DNA of 64,000 nucleotides. It comes from Sulfuricurvum sp. IAE1 (lineage in GTDB: Bacteria; Campylobacterota; Campylobacteria; Campylobacterales; Sulfurimonadaceae). The notes under the pieces are model-generated. The model was not told the origin of the DNA. It did not search any database and worked only from the letters and a program-made list of their open reading frames with translations. Positions within the stretch are counted from its first letter, which is position 1, and every line of letters begins with the position of its first letter. Positions 16,906 through 26,279 of the stretch are shown here, in pieces. The position numbers were made by a program, and so were the translations under genes. The DNA lies in assembly GCF_004347735.1 (NCBI RefSeq), contig NZ_SLTI01000060.1:310001-374000 (forward strand), in the 5' to 3' direction.

Positions 16906-18437
16906 CCATCCACCAAATCGTCCGTAACACGGTCGAGCGGCTGAAAAACGAGGGAAAAACCTGGACTCCCGACGTCTATGCCGAAGTTTTCTGTGCCGAA
17001 GCGAAAAAAGCGGGCGTAGCGGTTGAAGACTGCTCGGGAGTGGAGCGTTATACCGCTTTGCTGGATAAAAAGACGGCCGATGAGATCAAGCTTTACCGGG
17101 TCAAAACGACCGCCGAACTGATCCGTTTCCTGATTTCGAAAATGAGCCGCCTCAATCCCACCGAAGCTTCCGCACTCGTCGAGATGCTCAGTTCGCTGGC
17201 GAAACAGATGGCCAAAAGCGTCGAGATGCTGCATAACGCCGAAGCCGCTGCGCTCGCGCGAAAAACCGTCGCGGTTCTAGATGAGCGGGGCGGGGCGACC
17301 CAGATCGACCTTCTAAAACAGGCGTGGAGCAATTTTCTTTCGATCTACGACGACACGTACCTGATGAAGCTTGCCGAGTTCGGGCCTGTCGATACGTCAA
17401 ACCTGCGGCGCACGATCGAGGGGCTTCGCTTTTCGCGGGCCAAGGGGGCGGGTGAAGCCGACTATACGAGCGTCGCGCAACTCGTCGTCGCTTCGTTGCT
17501 CCCTTCGATAGCTCCGAAAATGGACGATGCGACCCTTAGACTCTCCCAAAAACTCAAAAACTCGCCCGAGTTCCTTGCGAGCGCGGAGTGTGAAAAAGAG
17601 CTTAAAGCGGCCATCGCGATGCGGATCGCCCTGGACAAACGAAGCGTCGAGGAGATGGTCCATACGCTCGACCGGCTGTTGGGGAAACTCTCCGCGCAGC
17701 TGATCGAGCTGATTGAGCGGAGCGAAAACTCCACCGCCGAGATCCGCGACGTCAAACGCGACCTTGAAGCGCTCGAAGCGGACAAACCCGCCGATTTCAA
17801 AACGGCCCACAAACGGCTCTATACGATCGCTACGGCATTGGAAGAAAAAGTAGAAGTGCTGGGGAAAGACCTTAAAATCCACAACGACAAGGTCGAACGG
17901 ATGGGGAAAAAAATTGCCGCGCTCGAAGCCGAACTGGCCGAAGCGCAGCAGGCGTCGCGCGAGGATTTTTTGACCAAGCTGTTCAACAAACGGGCGGTCA
18001 GCGAATTTTTGAGCCTCAAAGAGGCCGAGTACGAACGCCACGGGCGCAGTTACAGCATCGCCATGCTCGACCTGGACCATTTCAAGCAGATCAACGACAC
18101 ATACGGCCATGAAGCGGGGGATGCGGTGCTCATCGCATTTGCCAAAATCCTCAAAGAAGAGGCGCGCGGGACCGATACCGTCGGCCGTTACGGGGGCGAG
18201 GAATTTATCGCGATTCTCGATACCGACCTCGAAGGGGCGAAAATTTTCGGTGAAAAGATCCGCGCCCACGTCGAGCAGGCCCATTTCATGTACCAGAACC
18301 ACCGGATCGAGGTGAGTGTAAGCATCGGCGTGGCCGAACGGAGCGAATTTGAGAGCGAAAAAGCGCTCTTTAAAGGGGCCGACGCACGGCTGTACGATGC
18401 CAAGCACAAAGGGCGAAACCGCGTCGAGCCCGCATGA
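16902..18437 (+). CDS. GGDEF-domain diguanylate cyclase
   Basis: Synthesises c-di-GMP. 511 residues. The first about 340 lack membrane helices or a known sensor and end in a long coiled coil (about 265-350). The GGDEF domain (about 352-510) has DFLTKLFNKRAV, the active-site loop RYGGEEF, and an intact inhibitory I-site RGTD five residues before GGEEF, so an active and feedback-inhibited cyclase is predicted. It overlaps lptE and folC by four bases each (ATGA), so it is co-translated with housekeeping genes. Confidence 0.92.
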   Translation: MTIHQIVRNTVERLKNEGKTWTPDVYAEVFCAEAKKAGVAVEDCSGVERYTALLDKKTADEIKLYRVKTTAELIRFLISKMSRLNPTEASALVEMLSSLAKQMAKSVEMLHNAEAAALARKTVAVLDERGGATQIDLLKQAWSNFLSIYDDTYLMKLAEFGPVDTSNLRRTIEGLRFSRAKGAGEADYTSVAQLVVASLLPSIAPKMDDATLRLSQKLKNSPEFLASAECEKELKAAIAMRIALDKRSVEEMVHTLDRLLGKLSAQLIELIERSENSTAEIRDVKRDLEALEADKPADFKTAHKRLYTIATALEEKVEVLGKDLKIHNDKVERMGKKIAALEAELAEAQQASREDFLTKLFNKRAVSEFLSLKEAEYERHGRSYSIAMLDLDHFKQINDTYGHEAGDAVLIAFAKILKEEARGTDTVGRYGGEEFIAILDTDLEGAKIFGEKIRAHVEQAHFMYQNHRIEVSVSIGVAERSEFESEKALFKGADARLYDAKHKGRNRVEPA

Positions 18438-19582
18438 ATCTAGACGAATTTCTCTCCGCCAAACCCCTTTTTTACGACGTCATCGATTACGGACGTTTTC
18501 CGCGCGCGTACGCCATGATCGCCGATCGCCTTCCCGCCCCGGCGATCGTCCATATCGTGGGGACGAACGGGAAGGGGAGTACGGGGCGCTTTCTTGCCGA
18601 AGCGCTGCACCGCAGCGGCAAGCGGACGGGGCACTATACGTCGCCCCACATTCTCCGTTTCAACGAGCGTATCTGGATCGACGGAGAAGATATTTCCGAT
18701 GCGGACCTCGAGGAGGCTCACCGACGCCTTTTGGCCCTTCTGCCTTCCGAGGTTGCCGAGTCTCTGAGCTATTTCGAGTACACGACGCTCCTTGCGATGA
18801 TCGCGTTCGAGGAGTGTGATTACGTCGTTCTTGAAGCGGGGCTCGGGGGAGAACACGACGCGACGAACGCGTTTGAGAAAGTATTGAGCGTTTTCACTCC
18901 GATCGATCTGGATCACGCCGCGTTTTTGGGAACGACGGTCGAGGAGGTGGCGCAGACCAAGCTGCGCAGCATGACCCGCCTCGCCCTGCTGGGATCGCAA
19001 AAACATCCCGAAGTCGAGACGATCGCGCGAAAGATCGCGGATGCGAAAGGGACACGGCTGCATACCCTGCACGAACGGATTACCCCCGCCATACGTGAGT
19101 GGGCATTGCAATTGGGCATAAAAAACGGTCTCAGCATCTATTTGCGCGATAATCTGGAACTGGCGATGTGCGCGTTCGAGCTGCTGGGATTCGAAGCGCG
19201 CGCAGAGCTGTTCGACCAGGGCGCCCTATTCGGGCGTCTGAGCCGCATCGCCCCGAACGTTACTCTCGACGTCGGCCATAATCCGCTTGCGGCCCGCGAA
19301 ATCGCACGGGTTTATGCGGGGAAAAAAGTGACACTCGTCTACAATACCTATCGCGACAAGGATTACCGAGAGATCCTCTTTATTCTCAGCCCGATTATCG
19401 AGCGGGTGGAGATCATTGATGTGAACGAACCCCGGATCGCCCTGCGAAGCGACCTGGAAGCGGCACTGGACGGACTGGCGATTCCCTACGCTTCCTTCGA
19501 GCGGATCGACGATGCGAAAGACTACCTGGTTTTCGGCTCCTTCAGCGTAGCCGAGACGTTTTTGAAAAGGATGAACCACTGA
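18434..19582 (+). CDS. folC: Folylpolyglutamate synthase / dihydrofolate synthase FolC
   Basis: Adds glutamate to folates, and dihydrofolate synthase activity is common. 382 residues, somewhat shorter than the about 420 of E. coli. Mur-ligase fold: ATP P-loop HIVGTNGKGST (about 39-49), FTSPH-like YTSPHILRFNERI (about 65-77), the Mg site EAGLGGEHDATN (about 133-144) and the C-terminal LDVGHNP (about 272-278). Overlaps the cyclase by four bases and mfd by one. The PabC-like gene at 4507 may feed the same pathway. Confidence 0.93.
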   Translation: MNLDEFLSAKPLFYDVIDYGRFPRAYAMIADRLPAPAIVHIVGTNGKGSTGRFLAEALHRSGKRTGHYTSPHILRFNERIWIDGEDISDADLEEAHRRLLALLPSEVAESLSYFEYTTLLAMIAFEECDYVVLEAGLGGEHDATNAFEKVLSVFTPIDLDHAAFLGTTVEEVAQTKLRSMTRLALLGSQKHPEVETIARKIADAKGTRLHTLHERITPAIREWALQLGIKNGLSIYLRDNLELAMCAFELLGFEARAELFDQGALFGRLSRIAPNVTLDVGHNPLAAREIARVYAGKKVTLVYNTYRDKDYREILFILSPIIERVEIIDVNEPRIALRSDLEAALDGLAIPYASFERIDDAKDYLVFGSFSVAETFLKRMNH

Positions 19583-22569
19583 TGTCACAGGCACGACTGT
19601 ACGAGTATCTCAAAACCGATCCGAAAAAACTCCCCGACATCCTCCTGTGCGAAGATGCCAAAGAGGCTTCCGAACTGGCCGACGTCTGTGCGTATCTCGG
19701 GATCGAAACGGCGGTACTGCCCGATTTTCGGGCCGCTTTCATGGACGACCTGCGTCCTTTCGGGGAAGAGCTTTTCGCCCTGTTTTCGGCACTGCGCGCC
19801 TATTACGCCGCCCCCAAAAAACCGCTGGTGATTTCACCCCTCAAAACCCTCCTTTTTCCTGTCCCAAAAGCGGAACTGTTGCAGAGCTTCGAGATCGAGT
19901 TCGCCTCACGGCTGGATCTCTCTGCCCTCAAAGAGAAACTGCTTCACTGGGGATACACCTTCGTCGACATGGTCGAAATGGAAGGGGAAGTGTCGCACCG
20001 CGGCGATATCCTCGACCTCTACGTCCCCGGAAGTGAAAAGCCCTGCCGTATCAGCCTTTTTGACGACGAGGTCGAGGAGATCCGTTTCTTCGACGTCGAG
20101 ACTCAGCGTACCGAGAAGGAAGAGGTCGCCCAGATTACCGTCACGAGTACTTTTTTCTCGCTGGACGCGGAGCAGTTCAGACGGATGACGCGGGAGGCGG
20201 AGAACGCGCAAAGCGACAGTTTCGTCAAAGACATCGCTTCGCTGGGGTACTGGGTCCTCGGGGATGCGGGATGGGACCTGTGCGAAGGGAAACGGGTGGT
20301 CCGGATCCGGGAGATGAAGAGCGTGCTCGACGAAGCCTACGGCCTCAACCAGCCTACCCTGCCGCGCACACGGTTCGAAGGGGAAATCATTCCCGAACCG
20401 AGCCGTTACGCTCCGCTCGTCGCCCCTTCGCTCGAAACGCTGCGCAGCGTTCATAAAGCCAAAAAATTCACCCTGATCGCTGCGAGCGATACCCAGCTCA
20501 AAGCGGCCGGTGTTTTCGACACCAAGGGGATTGAAGTGCGGACATCGGGTCTGGTGCTCAACCTGATCGGTCCGGACGAGGTGATCGTCTCGCTCAACCG
20601 CCACGAGAAGAAACGGCGCCGCCGCCGCACCTCGATCCTCCTTGACGACCTCAAAGTGGGCGACTACGTCGTCCACGAGGAGTACGGGGTCGGTATTTTC
20701 GAGGGGATCGAACAGGCCGAAATCCTCGGCGGTATCAAAGACCTCGTCGTCATCAAATACATGGGGGACGACAAGCTCCTGCTCCCCGTCGAGAACCTTG
20801 ATGCCATCGACCGTTACATCGCCTCGGGGAGCCTCCCGGTACTGGACCGTCTGGGCAAGGGGAGCTTCGGCAAACTCAAAGAGACGGTCAAGGCGCGGCT
20901 GTTCGAAATCGCCTCGGAGATCGTGGGGGTTGCCGCCAGCCGTGCCCTCATTAAAGCCCCCCGCATTGAATGCGACGGAGGGGAGCTCAAACGTTTCCAG
21001 GCGCATGCGGGATTCGATTACACTCCCGACCAGAAAAGCGCCATCGACGCGATCGTCTCCGATCTGGCCTCGGGCAAGATCATGGATCGGCTCCTCAGCG
21101 GAGATGTCGGATTCGGAAAAACGGAAGTGGCGATGAATGCCGTCTTCGCCGCGGTGCGCGGAGGCTACCAGTCGCTTCTGGTCGTTCCCACGACGCTGCT
21201 CTCCTCGCAGCATTACCGCTCGCTCAAAGAGCGACTGGGGGAATTCGGAATACGGGTCGGTAAACTGGACCGTTTTGTGAGTACCAAGGAGAAAAACGCC
21301 ATTCTGCGCGCGCTGGGAAGCGGTGAGATCGACTGCGTGGTGGGGACGCATGCCCTGCTGGGAGTGAGCTGCGCGAAACTGGGGCTCGTCATCATCGACG
21401 AAGAGCATAAATTCGGGGTGAAACAAAAAGAGAAGCTGAAATCACTCTACGAGAACGTCCACCTTCTCTCCATGAGCGCCACCCCGATCCCGCGCAGCCT
21501 TAACCAGGCACTCAGCTCCATCAAAACCCTCTCCGAACTCCTCACACCGCCCAGCGAGCGGCTCGGAGTACGGACGTTTGTGAAAAACTATGACGAGAAA
21601 TTGATCAAAGAGGTAATTTTGAGGGAACTGCGCCGCGGCGGGCAGGTATTCTACGTCCACAACTCGATCGATTCGATGGTGATCAAGGCGGGAGAGCTCA
21701 AGGCGATCCTCCCTGAACTGCGGATCCTGATCCTCCACTCCAAAATCGGCGCGACCGAGACCGAGGAGGAGATCGCCAAATTCGCTGCCAAAGAGTACGA
21801 CGTGCTGCTGGCGACGTCGATCATCGAATCGGGGATCCATATGCCCACCGTTAACACGATGATTATCGACGGGGCCGACCGCTTCGGGATGGCCGACCTG
21901 CATCAGCTGCGCGGCCGTGTCGGACGGGGACACATCGAGGGGTATGCCTATTTCATCGTCGATGACAAGGATAGCCTGAGCGAAGAGGCGAAAAAACGGC
22001 TCGTCGCCCTCGAATCCAACTCATTCCTGGGGAGCGGTTCGATGCTCGCCTACCACGATCTCGAGATCCGGGGCGGGGGAAATCTCGTCGGCGACGCCCA
22101 GAGCGGCCACATCAAGAATATCGGGTACGCCCTGTACTTGCGGATGCTGGAGGATGCGATCAAACTCCTCACCAACCAGACAACGGCGATCAAAGCCAAA
22201 GTCGACATCAAGCTTACCGTCAGCGCCTTCATCAGCGACGAGGTGGTGGGCGAAGACCGTCTCCGGCTCGAGCTTTACCGCCGCCTCAGCCATTGCGAGG
22301 AGATTGCGGAGGTGTACGACATCCTCGAAGAGGTCGAAGACCGTTTCGGCAAGGCCGATACCCCTACGCGGCAGTTTTTCGATATCATGGTCATCAAACT
22401 GCTGTGTATCGAGAAAAAGGTGAAAATGGTGAGCAACTACAACCAGAACATCACGGTCGAGTACCAAAACGGTTCCAAAGAGACGCTCCAGAGCCCGAGC
22501 AAGGACGATGACGACCTGATCGCCGCGGTCCTCAAATATCTCCGTACCGCGAAGCCGAAGGTGCTCTGA
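19582..22569 (+). CDS. mfd: Transcription-repair coupling factor Mfd
   Basis: Translocase that removes stalled RNA polymerase and recruits UvrA. 995 residues, against about 1150 in E. coli. The UvrB-like N-terminus (about 1-320) has VSHRGDILDLYVPG. The RNA polymerase interaction domain contains DYVVHEEYGVGIF (about 361-373). The helicase has Walker A LSGDVGFGKTEVA (about 506-518), IIDEEHKFGV (Walker B) and SATPIPRSL. The TRG segment is DLHQLRGRVGR. The C-terminal D7 domain follows. Starts TGATG from folC and ends TGATG into rlmC. Functionally linked to UvrD at the left end of the window. Confidence 0.96.
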   Translation: MSQARLYEYLKTDPKKLPDILLCEDAKEASELADVCAYLGIETAVLPDFRAAFMDDLRPFGEELFALFSALRAYYAAPKKPLVISPLKTLLFPVPKAELLQSFEIEFASRLDLSALKEKLLHWGYTFVDMVEMEGEVSHRGDILDLYVPGSEKPCRISLFDDEVEEIRFFDVETQRTEKEEVAQITVTSTFFSLDAEQFRRMTREAENAQSDSFVKDIASLGYWVLGDAGWDLCEGKRVVRIREMKSVLDEAYGLNQPTLPRTRFEGEIIPEPSRYAPLVAPSLETLRSVHKAKKFTLIAASDTQLKAAGVFDTKGIEVRTSGLVLNLIGPDEVIVSLNRHEKKRRRRRTSILLDDLKVGDYVVHEEYGVGIFEGIEQAEILGGIKDLVVIKYMGDDKLLLPVENLDAIDRYIASGSLPVLDRLGKGSFGKLKETVKARLFEIASEIVGVAASRALIKAPRIECDGGELKRFQAHAGFDYTPDQKSAIDAIVSDLASGKIMDRLLSGDVGFGKTEVAMNAVFAAVRGGYQSLLVVPTTLLSSQHYRSLKERLGEFGIRVGKLDRFVSTKEKNAILRALGSGEIDCVVGTHALLGVSCAKLGLVIIDEEHKFGVKQKEKLKSLYENVHLLSMSATPIPRSLNQALSSIKTLSELLTPPSERLGVRTFVKNYDEKLIKEVILRELRRGGQVFYVHNSIDSMVIKAGELKAILPELRILILHSKIGATETEEEIAKFAAKEYDVLLATSIIESGIHMPTVNTMIIDGADRFGMADLHQLRGRVGRGHIEGYAYFIVDDKDSLSEEAKKRLVALESNSFLGSGSMLAYHDLEIRGGGNLVGDAQSGHIKNIGYALYLRMLEDAIKLLTNQTTAIKAKVDIKLTVSAFISDEVVGEDRLRLELYRRLSHCEEIAEVYDILEEVEDRFGKADTPTRQFFDIMVIKLLCIEKKVKMVSNYNQNITVEYQNGSKETLQSPSKDDDDLIAAVLKYLRTAKPKVL

Positions 22570-23684
22570 TGAGTTTCTGTTCGTATTTCGACACCTACCA
22601 GTGCCGCTCGTGCAGCTGGATCGACTATTTTTATGCCGAACAGGTGAAACAAAAAGAGGCGCACCTGCACGAACTCCTCTCCCCGTATAATCCGGCACAT
22701 TGGCTCAAATCGGTTCCCAGCCCTCTCAAAGCTTTCCGCAATAAGGCGAAGATGGTTGCGATCCCGACGTTGGAGGGGGTGGTTCTGGGCCTCGATGAAG
22801 AGACGAGCCTGATCGAGTGCCCCCTGTACGACGAATCGATGCAGAGGGTTTTGCACATCGTACAGGAGTGGCTGCGGGAACTGGGGATCAAAGGATACGA
22901 CCTCAAAAAGAAAAAAGGGGAGCTCAAATACGTTCTCCTTACCCGCAGCACGCAGGGGGGGATGATGCTTCGCTTCGTCCTCCGCTCGCACGGTATTATC
23001 CCCCGTTTGCAGGGGGAACTTGAATCGCTCATGAAACGTGCCCCCGAACTCAAAGTGATCACCGCCAACATCCAGAGCGTCCACATGGCGATCCTGGAGG
23101 GGGAAGAGGAGATATTTCTGAGCGAAACGCAGCGGCTGGAGGAGCGTTTTAACGGTATTCTCCTCTTTATCCGCCCCAAAAGCTTTTTTCAGACCAACCC
23201 CGCCGTCGCCGAAAAGCTCTACCGCAGCGCCGCCGAATGGGCCGGTGAGGCAAATCCGGCCCGCATTTGGGACCTGTTCTGCGGCGTCGGAGGGTTCGCA
23301 CTGCATTGTGCCGCCCCCGGACGGGAGATCACGGGGATCGAGATCGAACCCGAAGCGATCCTGTGCGCCCGCGATTCGGCCGAGCTGATGGGATTTGAAG
23401 GACTGCGCTTCGAGAGCCTGGATGCGGCGACCTTCAGCGCGACGGCGGGAGCGGCTGCGGATGTCGTGATCGTCAACCCTCCGCGCCGGGGACTGGGCGA
23501 ACAGCTGTGCAAATGGCTGGAGCGTATCGCCCCCCAGAGGATTATCTATTCGAGCTGCAACGCCGCCAGCCTTGCAAAAGATCTGGAGCAGCTGGGAAGT
23601 TACCGCGTCATGCGGGCGCAGATGTTCGACATGTTCCCCCACACGCCCCATTACGAGACGCTGGTGGAATTGACGCGGATATAA
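22569..23684 (+). CDS. rlmC: 23S rRNA (uracil-747-C5)-methyltransferase RlmC
   Basis: SAM-dependent m5U methyltransferase with an iron-sulfur cluster. 371 residues. The N-terminal cysteines C-x6-C-x2-C (CSYFDTYQCRSCSWI) match RlmC rather than TrmA or RlmD. Further RlmC-like stretches are FRNKAKMV, KGELKYVLLT, GMMLRFVLRS, SFFQTNPAV, WDLFCGVGGFALHC (SAM site), VNPPRRG and the catalytic-Cys region IIYSSCNAASLAKD. As I recall the E. coli sequence, the resemblance runs end to end. Last gene of the long operon; its end overlaps the convergent gene by 34 bases. Confidence 0.92.
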   Translation: MSFCSYFDTYQCRSCSWIDYFYAEQVKQKEAHLHELLSPYNPAHWLKSVPSPLKAFRNKAKMVAIPTLEGVVLGLDEETSLIECPLYDESMQRVLHIVQEWLRELGIKGYDLKKKKGELKYVLLTRSTQGGMMLRFVLRSHGIIPRLQGELESLMKRAPELKVITANIQSVHMAILEGEEEIFLSETQRLEERFNGILLFIRPKSFFQTNPAVAEKLYRSAAEWAGEANPARIWDLFCGVGGFALHCAAPGREITGIEIEPEAILCARDSAELMGFEGLRFESLDAATFSATAGAAADVVIVNPPRRGLGEQLCKWLERIAPQRIIYSSCNAASLAKDLEQLGSYRVMRAQMFDMFPHTPHYETLVELTRI

Positions 23685-24181
23685 AGCTCCCCGCTAAGGT
23701 CGAGATAGGTCAGATAGAGCCGCACGTCGAATTCGAGCTGGTGATAGTGCGGTTCGATGTGGCAGCAGAGTTTGTAAAAGGCTTTGTTGTGCTCTTTTTC
23801 TTTGAGATGGGCGAGTTCGTGGGCGACGATCATCCGTAAAAACGGCTCGGGCGCGTTCTTGAAGAGGGTGGCGATGCGGATCTCGTTTTTGGCTTTGAGC
23901 TTTCCCCCCTGTACGCGCGAAACGAACGTGTGGGTTCCCAACGCCGAGGCAAGATCGCGCATTTTCGCGTCGTAATGGACTTTGGAAATCGGCGCCGCGT
24001 TGCGCAGATGGATGTTTTTGAGCTCGGTGACGTAGGCGTAGAGCGCTTTGTCGGTCGTGTAGGGGTGAAGGTCGGGATATTTGCCCAAGAGGTGCTCACC
24101 CAGAGCGTTTTGGTCGATGAGGTCGCGCACCCGCGCACGGAGTTCTTCGGGGTAGTGGGCGAGATACTTTAGCGATTGCAT
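23651..24181 (-). CDS. YgjP/WLM-type zinc metallopeptidase family protein
   Basis: 176 residues with the zinc motif in IVAHELAHLKEKEHNKAFYKL (HExxH plus a downstream H-N-x3-F, about residues 118-138), typical of the YgjP/DUF45 metal-dependent hydrolase family. No signal peptide; substrate unknown. Start at ATG 24181: the upstream in-frame extension is antisense to the next gene. The ATG lacks a Shine-Dalgarno and has TATAAT ending six bases before it. It converges on rlmC with a 34-base overlap. Confidence 0.85.
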   Translation of the reverse strand: MQSLKYLAHYPEELRARVRDLIDQNALGEHLLGKYPDLHPYTTDKALYAYVTELKNIHLRNAAPISKVHYDAKMRDLASALGTHTFVSRVQGGKLKAKNEIRIATLFKNAPEPFLRMIVAHELAHLKEKEHNKAFYKLCCHIEPHYHQLEFDVRLYLTYLDLSGELYIRVNSTSVS

Positions 24182-24187
24182 GGGGGG

Positions 24188-24193
24188 ATTATA
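24188..24193 (-). promoter_or_regulatory. -10 box of the YgjP-like gene, probably leaderless
   Basis: TATAAT on the minus strand, followed by six bases (TCCCCC-like) and the ATG at 24181. No clear -35 at 17 bases. Confidence 0.45.
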
Positions 24194-24229
24194 GTATAGT
24201 TTTAAAATTTTGCATACAAAGGCTCGGTG

Positions 24230-24811
24230 ATGGAACATCCAAAGATCGAAGAGCTGATCGCCCGGATCAAAACCCTCGAAGCCGAGCTGGAGAGTGAACT
24301 CCACCGCGAATACGAAGATTTCCGGTGCGAAATCACCAAAAAGCGCGAAGAGGTGCTCGCCAAATATCGCCGCGACCGCCAGAACCTGTTTGTGTACCTG
24401 GCGACGACGCCGATACTCCATCTGCTCAGCGCCCCGGTGATCTGGTCGGTCCTTTTGCCGGCGCTGATCCTCGATCTGTTCGTTACCCTCTACCAGAGGA
24501 TCTGTTTTCCGATCTACCGGATCGAGAGGGTGCGCCGGAGCGATTACATCATCATCGACCGGCATCGCCTAGGGTATCTGAACCCGATCGAAAAACTCAA
24601 CTGCCTGTATTGCAGCTATTTCAACGGTCTGATCGCCTACGTAGCCGAAATCGCTGGGCGAACCGAACAGTACTGGTGCCCGATACGCCATGCCGCGCGG
24701 CTGCGATCGATGCACTCGCGCTATCAGCGCTTTTTCGAATACGGCGACAGCGAAAGTTTCCGCGAGGGGAAAAAAGGGTTGCGTGAAGAATTAAAGGAGA
24801 TCAAAGAGTGA
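24230..24811 (+). CDS. Conserved hypothetical membrane protein
   Basis: 193 residues, family not recognised. Residues 1-45 are a charged coiled coil; two adjacent hydrophobic segments follow (about 50-85). The conserved-looking cytoplasmic part has NCLYCSYFNG (CxxC, about 124-133) and EQYWCPIRHA (about 147-156), so three cysteines and a histidine could bind metal. Start ATG 24230 with AAAGG seven bases upstream; a GTG one codon earlier is possible. Overlaps ymdB by four bases, so the two are co-expressed. Confidence 0.75.
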   Translation: MEHPKIEELIARIKTLEAELESELHREYEDFRCEITKKREEVLAKYRRDRQNLFVYLATTPILHLLSAPVIWSVLLPALILDLFVTLYQRICFPIYRIERVRRSDYIIIDRHRLGYLNPIEKLNCLYCSYFNGLIAYVAEIAGRTEQYWCPIRHAARLRSMHSRYQRFFEYGDSESFREGKKGLREELKEIKE

Positions 24812-25617
24812 AAATCGCGTTTATCGGAGACATCGTCGGCCGCCCCGGCCGCACCATGATCAAAGAACACCTTCCTCGCCTGCGCCGCGAATACGGGATA
24901 GACTTTGTCATCGCCAATTACGAGAATGCCTCCCACGGGTTCGGCGTCACCGTCAAAAACGCCCACGAGCTTCTGGATACGGGGATCGACTGCATGAGCG
25001 GCGGAAACCATACGTGGGACAAAAAAGAGGTCGAGCCGCTCCTGGCCTCCCTGCCGCTATTGCGCCCCCACAATTATCCCGAAGGGGTTCCGGGAAGCGG
25101 GTGCCGCGTTTTTGAGGTGGGGGGAAAAAGACTGGCCGTTTTGAACATCATGGGCCACTACGGGATGCCCTATGTCGACAACGCTTTCCGGTGTGCCCGC
25201 GATACGGTGGCGCAACTCAAAAATGACGGGGTAGAGCATATCTTCGTCGATTTCCATGCCGAGGCGACCAGCGAGAAGCGGGCGATGCTGATGCTTCTGC
25301 AAGGCGAGGTGAGCGGGATTATCGGCACCCACACCCATGTGGGGAGCGACGATCTGCAGATTTCACGCGGCACGGCCTACCTCACCGACATCGGCCTCAC
25401 CGGATGCCGTGACAACGTTATCGGCATGGACGCGAAAGTTCCGGTCGAAAAATTCCTCCTCGGCGTTTCGGGACGGTTCGAAGTCCCCGAAAAATGCCGC
25501 AAGATTTTCCAGATCGCGATCATGACCCTCGAAGGGGGGAAATGCACCGATGCCTTCAAACTCAAAATCTTCGACGACGGCCGCGTGTTCCGCACCGACG
25601 CGTGGATCGAGGAATAG
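24808..25617 (+). CDS. YmdB-family metallophosphoesterase
   Basis: 269 residues. YmdB-type calcineurin-like phosphodiesterase; in Bacillus this family hydrolyses 2',3'-cyclic nucleotides and affects biofilm decisions. Metal ligands visible: FIGDIVGRPGR (D8), ANYENASHG (N/E), SGGNHTWD (N-H), DFHAEATSEK, GTHTHVGSDD. Nearly full-length (family about 260-280). Start GTG 24808 overlaps the stop of the membrane protein gene (GTGA). Cellular role here unknown. Confidence 0.9.
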   Translation: MKIAFIGDIVGRPGRTMIKEHLPRLRREYGIDFVIANYENASHGFGVTVKNAHELLDTGIDCMSGGNHTWDKKEVEPLLASLPLLRPHNYPEGVPGSGCRVFEVGGKRLAVLNIMGHYGMPYVDNAFRCARDTVAQLKNDGVEHIFVDFHAEATSEKRAMLMLLQGEVSGIIGTHTHVGSDDLQISRGTAYLTDIGLTGCRDNVIGMDAKVPVEKFLLGVSGRFEVPEKCRKIFQIAIMTLEGGKCTDAFKLKIFDDGRVFRTDAWIEE

Positions 25618-25628
25618 GCGGCGCCGCG

Positions 25629-26279
25629 GTGGAACTGAGCGACTCGTTTGAACTCTACGATACCCTTGAAAAGCTGAACCTCCTCGAGAATTCCCCGAGC
25701 ATGTGGTGGCCCGCTTACGGGACGTTCGAGGTGGTCGTCGGCGCGATCCTCACCCAAAATACGAGCTGGAACCGCGTGGAGACGTCGCTCGAAAACCTGC
25801 GCGCCGCTTCGCTCCTTTCTCCCGAACCCCTCAGCAAAACTCCCCCGGAGAGTTTGATGGAGCTGATCCGCCCCAACGGGCTGTTCAAAGCCAAAGCCGC
25901 CAACCTGATCCGCCTCTCCCGAAACCTGCTGGATGATTTCGGAGATTTCGGGAACTTCGCGCAAAACGTCGATCGCGAATGGCTGCTCCGTCAAAAAGGG
26001 ATCGGCCCCGAGACGGCGGACTCGATCCTCTGCTACGCTCTCAAGCGCCCCGTCATGGTCGTCGACAGCTACACGGCACGGCTTTTGCGATCCTACGGCT
26101 ACGAGTTCGAGAGTTATGACGAGTTGCAGGAGTGGTGCGAAGCGGGGATCCGCGCCGCGATCGATGAGGAAAAGCTCCATGAAGCGTTTGTGCGGTTTCA
26201 CGGGATGATAGTGGAATATGTGAAGGGGAATAGTAAGGGCAAAGCGGTGAATGTCGAGCGGATCAGCTCGACCATTTAA
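25629..26279 (+). CDS. magIII: MagIII-type 3-methyladenine DNA glycosylase (endonuclease III superfamily)
   Basis: Excises alkylated adenine. 216 residues, close to H. pylori MagIII (about 218), which it matches along its length: WWPAYGTFEVVVGAILTQNTSW, the helix-hairpin-helix QKGIGPETADSILCYA with the catalytic Asp in VMVVDSY, and FHGMIVEY near the end. It lacks the C-terminal iron-sulfur cysteines of endonuclease III, as MagIII does. Start GTG 25629 gives the H. pylori-like N-terminus; the in-frame upstream part lies inside ymdB. Its last 17 bases overlap brnA on the other strand. Confidence 0.9.
   Translation: MELSDSFELYDTLEKLNLLENSPSMWWPAYGTFEVVVGAILTQNTSWNRVETSLENLRAASLLSPEPLSKTPPESLMELIRPNGLFKAKAANLIRLSRNLLDDFGDFGNFAQNVDREWLLRQKGIGPETADSILCYALKRPVMVVDSYTARLLRSYGYEFESYDELQEWCEAGIRAAIDEEKLHEAFVRFHGMIVEYVKGNSKGKAVNVERISSTI

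Noticed and set aside
19906-21426. 506-codon open frame antisense to mfd
   Set aside because: Opposite conserved Mfd helicase motifs; composition typical of mirror frames.
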